From assembly GCA_003168335.1 (NCBI GenBank), contig PMSM01000005.1, positions 186,001 through 250,000 of the forward strand: a DNA stretch of 64,000 bases, given 5' to 3'. This document shows, piece after piece, positions 17,300 to 26,472 of this stretch (its first letter is position 1; each line of letters begins with the position of its first letter). The notes under the pieces were generated by a model. The model was given only the letters and a program-made list of their open reading frames with translations. It made no database searches and had not been told where the DNA came from. The position numbers were made by a program, and so were the translations under genes. Source of the stretch: Blastocatellia bacterium (lineage in GTDB: Bacteria; Acidobacteriota; Blastocatellia; Pyrinomonadales; Pyrinomonadaceae).

Positions 17300-18619
17300 C
17301 TAACCTGCGCGGTTCTTGATCCACCACAAAATGATCGTCATCAGCGGCCACAGTCCATAGAAAAGCCACGATGCGCCACGGGCTCTAACTGCCAGAGGGT
17401 AACCGCTAAAGACATTTTCCTCTGCCCGCGCCGGCGGATTGATCGCGGCTAATTTGTAAATTTGTTCGAGCACGACTTGTTCTATCGTCGAGCGCTCCAT
17501 GGCCTTTTGGCCATTCATCTCGTACCAGATCTCTCCATAGTGATCTTCCGGCTTTTCAAAGAGTCCGGTGCTGCTTTTCGCCGCATAATCAACGTCCAGC
17601 CGGGGCAGAACTCGCCGCAGCTTTCGCAGCACGTTCTGTTCGTAATCAGTGAGCCGCGGATCTTCAGGCGAGAGCACCACGGTGATCTTTAGCGGTTGTT
17701 GAATCTGGCCCAACGTTGCTTCGTCAGCGCGGGAAAAAGAGTTGCGCCGGTTCTCGCTCGCGTCCCAACTCGCACGCACGCGGTTCGTGCCAACCATCAC
17801 GACGCCAAGGATCAGCGCCAGCGACACGGTCCCCAGTAAACGAAATCGCCAGGTACGGCCAGTGTGCAACCAGATGCCGGCCAGCGCGAAACCGGCGACA
17901 CTGATCGCCAGCATCGCCACTAAAATATTTAGTCGCAGTAGTCCGTGTTCGAAGAACCGCAGCGTGGCGGTGGGTGTGTACGCGGCCAACTGCTGCAGAA
18001 AGCCGCCGCGGCCGGCCGCCACAAAATCGAGCGCCCAGGTCCCTACTGTGAAACCAAGTGTCACGATCGCGGCGCTGGCTGCGTTCTCGGCAAGCGCTGC
18101 TGCCGCCACGGCGATGCCGGCACTCAACATCGCGCGCAGCAAATGGCCGAAGAGGAGGTTCAACGTCTCCGGTGCATACAGATGGCCGCCGTAAAATTTC
18201 CATAACACGATCGCCAGCAGACCGGGTAGCAGCGTCACGATCCAACCACCGAGAAGTACCAGTGCCTTAGCCGTGACTTTCGTGGCGAGACTGCCCGGAA
18301 GTTGCAGCATCAACTTCAATGCCCCGCTCTGCTTCTCAGCGGCGATCGTCCGGATTGCGACGAAGGGAAACAGAAACATCGCGGCCAGGTCGTAGGCCCC
18401 GAACGTGGGAACCAGTATTCCATCCAAAGGCGTCAAGCCTTGTGCCAGCGCCGCGGGTCCGCCGCCGGCTCCGCTCGCTTCGGCGTACAGGCCCACGGCG
18501 GTGATGAAACCATGGCCGACCAGGGGTCCGATCATCAAGAGCAAAAGCCAGTACGAGCGCGAGGCGAATAACTCGCGCCATTCCTTGGCCAGTAGCTGAG
18601 TGAGACTATGTGAGCGCAA
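17300..18619 (-). CDS. ABC-2 type transporter permease with extracytoplasmic domain
   Basis: The 439-residue membrane protein begins MRSHSLTQLLAKEWRELFAS, a typical ABC-2 cytoplasmic N-terminus. About six transmembrane segments follow in residues 20-270 (for example YWLLLLMIGPLVGHGFITAV and LLGTVSLALILGVVMVG). Residues about 290-400 form a soluble domain (ITVVLSPEDPRLTDYEQNVL) resembling the GldG/DUF4350-like extracytoplasmic domain of gliding-type ABC exporters. A last transmembrane helix closes the protein (WLFYGLWPLMTIILWWIKNR). Its start overlaps the end of the ATPase gene by 14 bp. The substrate is unknown; bacteriocin, lipid or gliding-like roles are all possible. Confidence 0.87.
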   Translation of the reverse strand: MRSHSLTQLLAKEWRELFASRSYWLLLLMIGPLVGHGFITAVGLYAEASGAGGGPAALAQGLTPLDGILVPTFGAYDLAAMFLFPFVAIRTIAAEKQSGALKLMLQLPGSLATKVTAKALVLLGGWIVTLLPGLLAIVLWKFYGGHLYAPETLNLLFGHLLRAMLSAGIAVAAAALAENAASAAIVTLGFTVGTWALDFVAAGRGGFLQQLAAYTPTATLRFFEHGLLRLNILVAMLAISVAGFALAGIWLHTGRTWRFRLLGTVSLALILGVVMVGTNRVRASWDASENRRNSFSRADEATLGQIQQPLKITVVLSPEDPRLTDYEQNVLRKLRRVLPRLDVDYAAKSSTGLFEKPEDHYGEIWYEMNGQKAMERSTIEQVVLEQIYKLAAINPPARAEENVFSGYPLAVRARGASWLFYGLWPLMTIILWWIKNRAG

Positions 18620-19313
18620 GAAAAATCTCCTCGACTCCGCCGGCGGAGAGCTTGGCTTGCGCGCGCAGCTCTTCGATGCTTCCTTCGCCCACGACTTTGC
18701 CGGCGCTTAACATCACCAGTCGATCACAAACGCGGCCGGCATCGACGAGTTGATGAATCGAGAGCATCAGCGTCCGACCTTTTGTGGTGTGATTTTTCAG
18801 CAAGGCCATGACGTCACGCGTTTGTCTTAGATCGAGCCCGTCAAATGGCTCATCAAGCATCAGCAACTCGTGCGGAGTTAATAATCCAAGGGCCAGAAGC
18901 AGGCGCTTGCGCTCCCCTTTGGATAGCGAGTACATCCGCGCCTTCATGATCTCATCGAGACGCAACGGCTGAACTAGATTGGACAGCGTCGTCTTCGAGG
19001 GCCGGTAAAGCCTGGCAAAAAAGTGCAGCGCCCAACCAACTGTCTGCTCCGCCCACGGCAGGATTGCGTCTGGTAAATAGAAGAGCGCTTCTTTGCGATG
19101 GGCCGGCGGCAGGATCCTGTCGCCCGACTTCAACGTGCCCGCGTCTGTGGGCATCAATCCGGCGAGACATTCGAAGAGCGTGGTCTTCCCGGCGCCGTTT
19201 GGTCCGATCAATCCCAGCACTTCGCCGCGGCGCACAGAGAAACTTACGTCGCTCAGCACGCAACGCTTCTTGAAGCGCTTGGTCACGCCTTTAACTGTTA
19301 AGAGTTCGCTCAC
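18606..19313 (-). CDS. ABC transporter ATP-binding protein
   Basis: The 235-residue nucleotide-binding subunit pairs with the permease encoded just downstream. Walker A is GPNGAGKTTL near 37-46, the signature SKGERKRLLLALGLL lies near 128-142, and Walker B LLMLDEPFDGLDLR follows near 148-161. A switch histidine lies in LSIHQLVDAG. The signature reads LSKGE rather than LSGGQ, common in ABC-2 exporters of the CcmA type. The start is ATG 19313. The 14-bp overlap with the permease start implies coupling. The upstream region carries a 28-bp perfect inverted repeat (19398-19470). Confidence 0.94.
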   Translation of the reverse strand: MSELLTVKGVTKRFKKRCVLSDVSFSVRRGEVLGLIGPNGAGKTTLFECLAGLMPTDAGTLKSGDRILPPAHRKEALFYLPDAILPWAEQTVGWALHFFARLYRPSKTTLSNLVQPLRLDEIMKARMYSLSKGERKRLLLALGLLTPHELLMLDEPFDGLDLRQTRDVMALLKNHTTKGRTLMLSIHQLVDAGRVCDRLVMLSAGKVVGEGSIEELRAQAKLSAGGVEEIFLALT

Positions 19314-19397
19314 GTCGACAATTGAAAGATGACAGGATACCGCACAGTTGGTTTCCCGGCATCCCCGTCACCCGTTCGGTTGAAGGAACCAGGAATC

Positions 19398-19470
19398 GTG
19401 TCAGCAGCCCGACCGTCAGGGAGGGCTCCTGTCAGCACGATGCCCTCCCTGACGGTCGGGCTGCTGACAC
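19398..19470. repeat. Perfect 28-bp inverted repeat, cagcccgaccgtcagggagg family
   Basis: The arms 19398-19425 and 19443-19470 are exact reverse complements, separated by 17 bp. Single-arm relatives of the same family occur at about 30555-30579 and 63445-63467. It lies between the divergent ABC ATPase and GDT1-type genes. No transposase is nearby. Confidence 0.85.
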
Positions 19471-19600
19471 CGAGAGAATTGCAGAGCGTATAGTTCGACA
19501 GTCTCTACTACCAGCCTCCGTAGCGCCACAAACAGCCCTTATTTGCCAAGTCGAGTTTGGCATCTTAGAATGCGGCGACGTCTGCGTCGTTTGGAAAAAC

Positions 19601-20188
19601 GTGATTCTGATCCTCTTCACTGCTTTCGGAGCGGTCTTTGTCGCTGAGATTGTCGGCGACAAGCTGCTCTACACGACGGGCGTGCTGGCCGCGCGTTACC
19701 GCACCCTGCCTATCATGCTGGGCATGGCGGCCGCTTTTATGGCCAAGATGGGAGTGGCTGTGATCGTCGGCGATGCGATCGCACATTTGCCGCGGCCGCT
19801 GGTTGCCGGGATCACTGCGATTAGTTTTCTGGGCGTGGCTTTCGCATTGTGGCGGAAATCAGATCGGCCCCGCGAGCACAAAGAAAAACACCGCGCGTCA
19901 AAGGCGGCCGCGGTTTCGTTCGCCGCGATTTTCTTGTCGGAATGGGGAGACGTTGGTCAGATTACCGCGGCCACACTCGCCGCGAAGTATCATATGGCCC
20001 TGGTGGTGTGGGTTGGCGCCGTGGGTGCCATGGTGACCAAAGGTGTGCTGGCGACGTTTCTTGGTGCGGGCATTCGCCGGTGGATTCAGGATCGGGTTGC
20101 TCCCCAGGTCGTGCGCTACGTGGCAGTCAGTTTGTTGTTGGTTTTAGGAGCGCTCTCCGTGCTGGAGATTTTGTTTGAGAAAAACTGA
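19601..20188 (+). CDS. TMEM165/GDT1 family transporter
   Basis: The protein has 195 residues and six predicted transmembrane helices in two related halves, the hallmark of the GDT1 (UPF0016) family of Mn2+/Ca2+ exporters. Each half carries the acidic signature: FVAEIVGDKLLYTTGVLAAR near residue 12 and FLSEWGDVGQITAATLAAKY near residue 115. The first reads E-x-x-G-D rather than the usual E-x-G-D-K-T, and the second has Val after Asp. This may be a divergent subfamily. The start is taken as GTG 19601. The open frame runs back to 19322, but only through the palindromic element. Cation specificity is inferred from the family. Confidence 0.82.
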   Translation: MILILFTAFGAVFVAEIVGDKLLYTTGVLAARYRTLPIMLGMAAAFMAKMGVAVIVGDAIAHLPRPLVAGITAISFLGVAFALWRKSDRPREHKEKHRASKAAAVSFAAIFLSEWGDVGQITAATLAAKYHMALVVWVGAVGAMVTKGVLATFLGAGIRRWIQDRVAPQVVRYVAVSLLLVLGALSVLEILFEKN

Positions 20189-20236
20189 GTGGCGATTGCT
20201 CTGTAAAAAGTCTCGCTGAAGGAGCGGCAGCAATCC

Positions 20237-20308
20237 GATCCACTAAGCCACACGAAACAGCACGAAACACTACCCTCGTTCGAGTTGTTTCGTGTGAGTT
20301 CGTGGATC
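20237..20308. repeat. Inverted repeat upstream of the MFS gene
   Basis: Imperfect arms of about 24 bp (20237-20260 and 20284-20308), sharing gatccac and cacacgaaaca words with a mismatched centre, flank a 23-bp loop. It may terminate the GDT1 transcript. It also overlaps the extreme upstream TTG (20285) of the MFS reading frame, which argues for a later MFS start. Confidence 0.55.
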
Positions 20309-20335
20309 GCTGAGTTCGGAAATCGAGTCAACATC

Positions 20336-21529
20336 TTGAAGGTCTCAAAACAGGAACGAAAAAACGCCTTTCGGTTCATCGTCTGCCTCGGCTTTGTCAG
20401 TCTGTTCGCGGATATGACTTACGAAGGCGCGCACAGCATCATGGGTCCGTTCCTGAAAGACCTCGGCGCCAGCGCGACGCAGGTGGGAATCATCGCGGGA
20501 CTGGGCGAGATGATCGCGGCCAGTCTTCGTTACTTCTCCGGACGCCTGGCAGATAAGACGCGCGCTTATTGGACGATCACAACGCTCGGCTACTTTTTGA
20601 ATCTGGTCGTTGTGCCCGGACTGGCGTACGCGGGAAACTGGCAAGTAGCAGCGCTGCTGATAATCCTGGAGCGCACCGGCAAGAGTTTGCGCGGCCCCGC
20701 GCGCGATGTCCTGCTTTCCGAAGCCACCGAAGTCGTCGGTCATGGAAAGGGATTCGGCCTGCATGCCGCAATGGATCAGATTGGCGCGGTGCTGGGTCCG
20801 TTACTCGTGGCTTACTCCGTAGCTCGAACTCATCATTTCGGACCAGCGTTCCTGTGGCTCGGAGTGCCGGCGGTGGGAGCTTTCATCGCGCTGATTTTCG
20901 CGCGCGCGGCGCGGCCAAACAAAGGTACGCCGCCGCCTCCGCCCAGAGAAGAGGATCTTCCCAGGGTGTATTGGATTTATGTGGCGGCAGCAGGGCTTCT
21001 GGCTCTCGGCTTTGTCGATTTTGCTTTGCTCGCTTATCACTTTCAGGAGAGTTCGCTCGTGAAGCCCGAAGTGATCCCGCTGCTTTACGCCGGGGCGATG
21101 GGTATGAATGGCTTGACGGCGCTCGTGTTCGGCAGGCTGTTCGATCGGTTTGGGATTCAAATCATCGTGCTGGGAATTCTGGTTTCGCTGTTCGCTTTGC
21201 CATTTGGTTTTCTCGGTGGGCCAACGGGAGTTTATGTCAGTGTCGCTTGTTGGGCGACCGGCATGGGCGCGCAGGATGCGACGTTGCGATCGGGCATCTC
21301 GCAAGTCGTATCGATGAACAAACGTGGTTCGGCGTTTGGCAAATTCTATGGGGTTCAAGGCGTGCTGTGGTTTCTGGGAAGCGCCACGATGGGCGTGCTG
21401 TATGATTACTCGCTGATGGCTGTGGTGATTTTCGGCGTCGTGGCGCAATTGGCGGCAGCCGTGTTGTTTATTTCGTTGCGGCGGGGCCGCTCGATCAAAT
21501 CAAGAGCTGGCGTCCGTCGGGGCCTATAG
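20336..21529 (+). CDS. MFS transporter
   Basis: This major facilitator superfamily protein of about 397 residues has 12 predicted transmembrane helices. The loop between helices 2 and 3 reads GRLADKTRAYW, the MFS motif A equivalent, and GRLFDRFGIQ is the counterpart in the second half. A Pro-rich cytoplasmic loop (PNKGTPPPPPREEDLPR) separates the halves. TGKSLRGPARDVLLSEATE resembles the segment seen in DHA-type and unknown-substrate Acidobacteriota MFS proteins. The start is uncertain: TTG 20336 (LKVSKQERKN) is chosen because the upstream TTG 20285 lies in a hairpin. No substrate can be proposed. Confidence 0.88.
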   Translation: MKVSKQERKNAFRFIVCLGFVSLFADMTYEGAHSIMGPFLKDLGASATQVGIIAGLGEMIAASLRYFSGRLADKTRAYWTITTLGYFLNLVVVPGLAYAGNWQVAALLIILERTGKSLRGPARDVLLSEATEVVGHGKGFGLHAAMDQIGAVLGPLLVAYSVARTHHFGPAFLWLGVPAVGAFIALIFARAARPNKGTPPPPPREEDLPRVYWIYVAAAGLLALGFVDFALLAYHFQESSLVKPEVIPLLYAGAMGMNGLTALVFGRLFDRFGIQIIVLGILVSLFALPFGFLGGPTGVYVSVACWATGMGAQDATLRSGISQVVSMNKRGSAFGKFYGVQGVLWFLGSATMGVLYDYSLMAVVIFGVVAQLAAAVLFISLRRGRSIKSRAGVRRGL

Positions 21530-21532
21530 CGA

Positions 21533-21629
21533 TGAGGTCAGTACCGGGAGCGACCGGGTCTCAATCCACGTGACGGTCGAGTTTGCCAGGAAAATCACCT
21601 GGTCGCTAGCGCTCCCGGTACTGACCTCA
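21533..21629. repeat. Inverted repeat, agtaccgggagcg family (left of blaI/M56)
   Basis: The 20-bp perfect arms (21533-21552 and 21610-21629) read tgaggtcagtaccgggagcg and its complement. The centre carries the gaccgggtctcaa word of the same family. A longer copy lies on the other side of the M56/BlaI pair at 23125-23221, and a half copy at 3996-4020. Confidence 0.82.
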
Positions 21630-21636
21630 CTGAGGA

Positions 21637-22635
21637 TCAAGAAAGAAATGCGACCGCGCGTTCGATCATTGAGTGGACCGTGACCAGAACCTGGGGTTTG
21701 CTTGCCACGGCGACCGCGAGTGTGAGTAGCAAGCCCAGCGACGCAGCCGGCAGGATGCGAGCAAGCGTGGGATTGGGGGCGCGGCGCGGGCAACCATCGG
21801 AAGCGATCTCCAATAAGCTTCGGACGCGTGCTTTGACCCCGCGGGTTTCTTCAATGCCCACCAGAAACGCCGCCATCGGAACTGCGGCCCGGGCCCCTAC
21901 CGGAACCATCTTCGCGATCTTGACCAGCGCCGAAGCCAGATTAAGGGCCGTCTCGGCGTTTTGTTGCGCGGCGTGTTCGTCGGCGGCGCATTCCGCGGCT
22001 TCAGCCCACGCGCGATCCAGGGATCGCCCGCAGGGTACGATCATGACGTCAAAGCAGGCGCGCAGCAGCGACCGCCTGAAGTTGTCATGAGCGGAAAGGT
22101 GTCCGCCTTCATGCGCGATGGCCGCCGCCAACTCTTCCTGACTGAGTGTTTCCAGAACGCGCTCGGCAATGAACAGCCGCGGCCTGAATGTGCCCACGAC
22201 TGCGATTATCGGAAATGAATTAGCGATGCGAAACGTAGGTATGGTAGTGCCGCCAAACTTTATCTGGATCGCGTTGGAGAGCCACTCTCGCAGCAGCGAT
22301 CGCGTTGCGAACCAGGAGCGCGCGCCCCGCCACAAGGCCAGCGTAACGCCGATCGCGGACAGGATCGCCAGGGCCGCCAGCTTCTTGCTGACAATTTCTG
22401 TCTCGTAGGGCTCGTACACCACATAGGAGGGCACCAGAAACAGCGCAATCGAAATCAAAGCCAGCGCCGGCGGGCCGACGCGCATAAGGAAAAGAATCTC
22501 CGTGCGAGTGCGAGCTGAGCGGGTTTGTAAAGGTTTCTCGATGAAGCGCCAGCAGGCGGCGGCCGCCACCGACGCCAGCGCGTTGATGGCAAGCAGCGAT
22601 GCCAGTACCAGAGAGATTCCCAGCAGTTCGTACAT
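21637..22635 (-). CDS. M56 (BlaR1-like) family membrane metallopeptidase
   Basis: The protein has 332 residues. Transmembrane helices occur at the N-terminus (LLGISLVLASLLAINALASV), near residue 60, and at the C-terminus (ILPAASLGLLLTLAVAVA). A zinc peptidase core reads LAAAIAHEGGHLSAHDNFRR, an HExxH-type motif, with ECAADEHAAQ supplying the third ligand. M56 peptidases such as BlaR1 sense a signal at the membrane and cleave the partner BlaI repressor. The BlaI-family gene ends 2 bp before this start, so the pair is coupled. No penicillin-binding sensor domain is attached, so the signal is unknown. Confidence 0.9.
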   Translation of the reverse strand: MYELLGISLVLASLLAINALASVAAAACWRFIEKPLQTRSARTRTEILFLMRVGPPALALISIALFLVPSYVVYEPYETEIVSKKLAALAILSAIGVTLALWRGARSWFATRSLLREWLSNAIQIKFGGTTIPTFRIANSFPIIAVVGTFRPRLFIAERVLETLSQEELAAAIAHEGGHLSAHDNFRRSLLRACFDVMIVPCGRSLDRAWAEAAECAADEHAAQQNAETALNLASALVKIAKMVPVGARAAVPMAAFLVGIEETRGVKARVRSLLEIASDGCPRRAPNPTLARILPAASLGLLLTLAVAVASKPQVLVTVHSMIERAVAFLS

Positions 22636-22637
22636 GA

Positions 22638-23084
22638 CTAATCCGCCTTACGCCGTAGCTCTCGCCTCTTTTCTTTGATCAAACGATCCAGCTCGTCCAG
22701 CAATTCACGATCAGTCTCGCTGACGGTATCGACGATACAGGCCAGTACGGGCTGAATTCCTTCGGCGCCGCCGCCCAGCAAGCCGTCGATGACATCCTCG
22801 CGAATGCCGTGCTCGAATTCTTCACGAGTCACTGCGGGCGAATAAAAAAATGCGCGCCCATCTTTGCGCCGGTCGAGGAGCTGTTTCCGGAACAGCCGAT
22901 CGAGCGTGGTCATCAGCGTCGTATATGCGATGCGTTCCTCGAAGGCGACATAGATCTCGCGCACGCTGACTTCGCCGCGGCGCCAGGATTCTTCCAGCAC
23001 CTGGCGCTCGAGTTTTCCGAGCGCCAGCGAAGCAACTTCACTCGGCCGGCGAAACCCGCGTAAGAGAAATCGAGGAGCTTTCAT
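22638..23084 (-). CDS. BlaI/MecI/CopY family transcriptional repressor
   Basis: The winged-helix repressor has about 148 residues. LALGKLERQVLEESWRRGEV and SVREIYVAFEERIAYTTLMT form the DNA-binding HTH with the usual YTTV(L)-type recognition helix. LDRLFRKQLLDRRKDGRAFF is the wing. The C-terminal half is the dimerisation region and contains no obvious extra domain. It presumably represses itself and the M56 peptidase gene 2 bp downstream and is inactivated by proteolysis. The start is uncertain: ATG 23084 (MKAPRF) is used, with ATG 23096 and 23123 also in frame. No clear TACA-N-TGTA operator was seen. Confidence 0.9.
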   Translation of the reverse strand: MKAPRFLLRGFRRPSEVASLALGKLERQVLEESWRRGEVSVREIYVAFEERIAYTTLMTTLDRLFRKQLLDRRKDGRAFFYSPAVTREEFEHGIREDVIDGLLGGGAEGIQPVLACIVDTVSETDRELLDELDRLIKEKRRELRRKAD

Positions 23085-23124
23085 GATGGGGAGCATTCTC
23101 GTTGGGAACGGGGATGATGTCAAC

Positions 23125-23221
23125 GGTCAGTACCGGGAGCGGTAGCGACCGGGTCTCAACTCTTCGCAAAGTCCGAATTCGCCAGAGCGCGACCCGGTCG
23201 CTACCGCTCCCGGTACTAACC
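23125..23221. repeat. Inverted repeat, agtaccgggagcggtagcga family (right of blaI/M56)
   Basis: The 30-bp arms (23125-23154 and 23192-23221) differ at one position. They flank a 37-bp loop. Together with 21533-21629 this brackets the blaI/M56 pair with two copies of one family. Confidence 0.85.
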
Positions 23222-23248
23222 TCATTCTGGCGGAGCAGGGCTTGGAAT

Positions 23249-24097
23249 CTAACCTACGAATTCAATATCAACCGCGTGCGGAATGATGCCGCGCTCGTGG
23301 CCTTCCGTCAGCAATCGGCGCACGGCTGCGCGGCCGCGCTCGCCGTAATCGAGCGTCAAGTCGTTGACCCACATGGCGACAAAGCGATCCGCGAGCGCCG
23401 GATCCATGTCGCGCGCGAACTGCATCGCATATGCCAAAGCGTCTTCGCGATTGGCGAGCGAGTATTGAATGCTCTCTTTCAGTAAAGCCGAAACCTCCCG
23501 AATTGTGTCGGGGCCGAGATCGCGCTTAATCGCATTGCCACCCATCGGCAGCGGCAGGCCGTCGGTGTGCTGGTGCCACCACTCGCCGAGATCGAGGACC
23601 TTATGCAAACCCAGACTTTGATAGAAGAGTTGCCCCTCGTGAATCAGCAGGCCTGCGTCACACTTTCCCGACGTCACGGCTTCGATGATTTGATCAAAGG
23701 GTATGACTTCATACTTGAAATCCGGATTGTAGATACTGAGCGCGAGGAAAGCGCTGGTGAGCGTGCCGGGAACGGCGATCTTCACTTTCGAGAGCTCGGA
23801 CGGAGCCAGGTCTTCGTTTGCTACCACGATGGGGCCGTAGTTGTCCCCAATCGAAGCGCCGTGCGGCAGCAGCGCATACTTGTCAGCGACATAAGCGTAC
23901 GCATGGAAGCTAATCGCAGTAACGTCATACGTTCCTTTGCGCGCTTCTTCATTCAGCGTCTGAATGTCCTGAAGGGTGTGCTCGAAATCCAGATTGCCGG
24001 TCTCGATCTTATTCGTCGCCAGCGCATAGAACATGAACGCGTCGTCGGAATCAGGCGAGTGCGCAACCGATATTGTTTGTTTGGTTGTCTCTGTCAT
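23249..24097 (-). CDS. mqnD: 1,4-dihydroxy-6-naphthoate synthase (menaquinone, futalosine pathway)
   Basis: MqnD converts cyclic dehypoxanthine futalosine to 1,4-dihydroxy-6-naphthoate. The 282-residue protein has a periplasmic-binding-protein-like fold. Family landmarks are [40 protein letters not shown] followed by [25 protein letters not shown], and a C-terminal [14 protein letters not shown] stretch. MqnA is a relative, but the DAFMFYAL and FHAY motifs favour MqnD. It is the last gene of the minus-strand menaquinone cluster, 64 bp after mqnE. mqnA, mqnB and mqnC are not in the window. The start is ATG 24097. Confidence 0.9.
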   Translation of the reverse strand: MTETTKQTISVAHSPDSDDAFMFYALATNKIETGNLDFEHTLQDIQTLNEEARKGTYDVTAISFHAYAYVADKYALLPHGASIGDNYGPIVVANEDLAPSELSKVKIAVPGTLTSAFLALSIYNPDFKYEVIPFDQIIEAVTSGKCDAGLLIHEGQLFYQSLGLHKVLDLGEWWHQHTDGLPLPMGGNAIKRDLGPDTIREVSALLKESIQYSLANREDALAYAMQFARDMDPALADRFVAMWVNDLTLDYGERGRAAVRRLLTEGHERGIIPHAVDIEFVG

Positions 24098-24161
24098 ATC
24101 TCAAACACAAAAATGCAGCGGCATGGCGGGAGCAGATGACCGCTGATTGGTTAACTCTGAT

Positions 24162-25274
24162 TTATGCGACCGTGGCCGCCCTTTCTACTCGATTGTAAAC
24201 GGTATCGCGCTCGACAGCCTCAAAACCAGCTTCTTCTATTAATCCGACCAGCTCCGGTCTGGTCATCTTCACTTCATTATTAGTTTCAACTGAATAGCTT
24301 TCGGTTAGTTCGCCGCCCTGGGTGATCGTGCCGTCGACGTCGTTCGCGCCGAAATGCAGAGCCACCTGCGCCAGCCGCTTGCCGAGCATCACCCAGTACG
24401 CTTTGACGTGCGCGAAATTGTCGAGCATCAAGCGCGACACGGCCATCGTCTTTAGCGAATCGACACCCGAAGGCCCGGGCAAATGCGCCATCTGGGTGTC
24501 GGGAGGATAGAACGCCAGCGGAATGAAACACTGAAAACCGCCGGACTTGTCCTGTTGCTCACGCAGGCGAACCAGATGATCTACGCGGTCTTCGATCGAT
24601 TCGATATGGCCGTAAAGCATGGTCGCGTTTGTTTTCAAACCAGCGGCGTGGACCTTACCAGACAGCTCCAGCCAACGCTCCGCATCGCACTTGTGCGCGC
24701 AGATCATGGAGCGCGTCGGCTCGCGAAAAATCTCAGCGCCGCCGCCCGGACACGAATCCAAACCGGCGTCGATCAGCTGTTGGATCATGTCTTCGTCCTT
24801 CATCTTGTAGAAGTGAACGAAGTGATCCAGCTCGACCATCGTGAACGCCTTCAAATGAAGCTGTGGATACTGCTGCTTCAAAGCCGAAAGCAGATCGGTG
24901 AAATAGCTGAACGGCAGCTTTGTGTTCAAACCGCCGGTGATGTGCAGTTCCGTAGCGCCTTCCGACACCGCCTGGCCCGCGATGCGCAGCGAGTCGTCGA
25001 TGTTGTGCGTGTAGGCGTCGGGCTGGCGCGGCGTGCGAAAGAAACCGCAGAATTTGCAATCGACATAACAGACATTCGTTGGATTGAAATGGCGATTGAC
25101 GTTGTAGTAAGTCGTGCGCCCGTGCTTTTGCCGGCGGACCGTGTCGGCGAGTTTGCCCAGCGCGTTCAAATCATCCGTGCCGAAAAGGGTCACGCCGTCT
25201 GCGAACGCGAGACGCTCGCCACTATCGATCTTGGCGGCGATTTCGTTAAGTCTTGGGTTGGGTGAAAAACTCAT
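24162..25274 (-). CDS. mqnE: Aminodeoxyfutalosine synthase (radical SAM)
   Basis: MqnE joins chorismate-derived 3-[(1-carboxyvinyl)oxy]benzoate to SAM-derived adenosine, giving 6-amino-6-deoxyfutalosine. The 370-residue protein has the radical-SAM cluster motif CYVDCKFC near residues 68-75. Family signatures include [53 protein letters not shown] and [16 protein letters not shown]. MqnC shares the first motif, but the [10 protein letters not shown] and TMLYGHIE segments are of the MqnE type. The UbiA-family gene ends 9 bp upstream, which suggests cotranscription. The start is ATG 25274. Confidence 0.92.
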   Translation of the reverse strand: MSFSPNPRLNEIAAKIDSGERLAFADGVTLFGTDDLNALGKLADTVRRQKHGRTTYYNVNRHFNPTNVCYVDCKFCGFFRTPRQPDAYTHNIDDSLRIAGQAVSEGATELHITGGLNTKLPFSYFTDLLSALKQQYPQLHLKAFTMVELDHFVHFYKMKDEDMIQQLIDAGLDSCPGGGAEIFREPTRSMICAHKCDAERWLELSGKVHAAGLKTNATMLYGHIESIEDRVDHLVRLREQQDKSGGFQCFIPLAFYPPDTQMAHLPGPSGVDSLKTMAVSRLMLDNFAHVKAYWVMLGKRLAQVALHFGANDVDGTITQGGELTESYSVETNNEVKMTRPELVGLIEEAGFEAVERDTVYNRVERAATVA

Positions 25275-25282
25275 AATGGAAC

Positions 25283-26152
25283 CTAGGTTCGCAAAAAGAC
25301 AGCGCCGCCAAAAGTAACCAGCAAAATAATGCTCACAAAAGCATTAGTCGTAAAAAACGCTGCGTTGAGCCTGCTCAAATCATCAGCGCGCACCAGCGTG
25401 TGCTGGTAAATAAGCAGAGCTCCGGTTGCGACCAGCCCGGCGACGGCCAGAGTTCCCAAATTCGCCGTGAAGTATAACGCAACCAGCGCCGCGAACGCGC
25501 CCGCGTGCAGCAGGCGTGAAATCCACAACGACCGCGAAATCCCGAAACTCGCGGGAATTGAATGCAAACCCTCGCGCCGATCGAAATCATAATCCTGACA
25601 AGCATAAAGCACATCGAAACCCGCGGTCCAAAGCATCACGACCAGCGACAACAAGAGCGGGATGGGACTATCGAGGGAACCACGAACTGCAATCCATGCT
25701 CCTGTCGGAGCAATTGCCAGGCACCAACCCAGGACCAGATGTGACAGCAACGTCCAACGTTTGGTGTACGAGTAAAGCGCGATGCTGGCCAGCGCCACGG
25801 GCGAAAGGACTAGCGTCAGGCGATTGAGCATCGCGGCAGCGAATAGAAAAAGCGCGGCTCCGAACATCGTGAATACCAAAACGAAGCCGACTGACAAGGC
25901 GCCGGCGGGAATCGCGCGCATTTTCGTGCGCGGATTTCGCGCGTCGTAATCCTTGTCGGCGACGCGGTTGAAAGCCATCGCTGTCGATCGCGCGCCGACC
26001 ATTGCCAAAGTGATCCAGAGAACCTGCGTCGCTGTGGGGAGGCCGTGCGCCGCCAGCACCGCGCCGAGAAAGGCAAACGGCAGCGCGAAAAGCGTGTGCT
26101 CGATCTTGATCATCTCGAGCGTCGTGCCGATGTTCCGCGTGATCGTTAACAT
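25283..26152 (-). CDS. mqnP: UbiA-family prenyltransferase (MqnP-like)
   Basis: This integral membrane prenyltransferase has 289 residues and eight or nine transmembrane helices. The first aspartate-rich motif is [17 protein letters not shown] near residue 61-77 and the second is [20 protein letters not shown] near 183-202. Both match the 4-hydroxybenzoate/MqnP branch, which prenylates 1,4-dihydroxy-6-naphthoate in futalosine-pathway organisms. Clustering with mqnE, mqnD and ubiX supports the menaquinone role over ubiquinone. The start is ATG 26152. Confidence 0.9.
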   Translation of the reverse strand: MLTITRNIGTTLEMIKIEHTLFALPFAFLGAVLAAHGLPTATQVLWITLAMVGARSTAMAFNRVADKDYDARNPRTKMRAIPAGALSVGFVLVFTMFGAALFLFAAAMLNRLTLVLSPVALASIALYSYTKRWTLLSHLVLGWCLAIAPTGAWIAVRGSLDSPIPLLLSLVVMLWTAGFDVLYACQDYDFDRREGLHSIPASFGISRSLWISRLLHAGAFAALVALYFTANLGTLAVAGLVATGALLIYQHTLVRADDLSRLNAAFFTTNAFVSIILLVTFGGAVFLRT

Positions 26153-26169
26153 GGTCCGAGACTGAAAAA

Positions 26170-26430
26170 CTATTCTCGTCCTGACAGTCCCAGAGTAGTA
26201 ACTTTCCCGGTCGTCCAGCTATTTTGAGGTCTCTGAAATGCGAATGCATACCAGAAAACTACAATCATCAGCCACTCAAGAGGCCTACCGTCCTTGACCG
26301 AGTGCCATAACGCCTGAAAGAAACGCTCGCCAGACGCCATTTTGGAAAGGACGCCGACTAAGAGTACGAGGGTCACTCCACCCGCGAATACCAAATGAAC
26401 CTTGAGTTGTCTCAGCTTGTCTTCGGTCAT
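26170..26430 (-). CDS. Small two-helix membrane protein in the menaquinone cluster
   Basis: The 86-residue protein has two predicted transmembrane segments: [20 protein letters not shown] and [16 protein letters not shown] short polar loop separates them, and the tail is charged ([14 protein letters not shown]). I do not recognise the family. It lies between ubiX and mqnP, separated from each by only tens of bases, so it is probably cotranscribed. The start is ATG 26430 with GAGGAGGACAAC 5-8 nt upstream, a strong ribosome-binding site that supports real translation. Confidence 0.7.
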   Translation of the reverse strand: MTEDKLRQLKVHLVFAGGVTLVLLVGVLSKMASGERFFQALWHSVKDGRPLEWLMIVVFWYAFAFQRPQNSWTTGKVTTLGLSGRE

Positions 26431-26472
26431 GTTGTCCTCCTCGTGATGAACGGAACACTCGATAGTCTGAAC

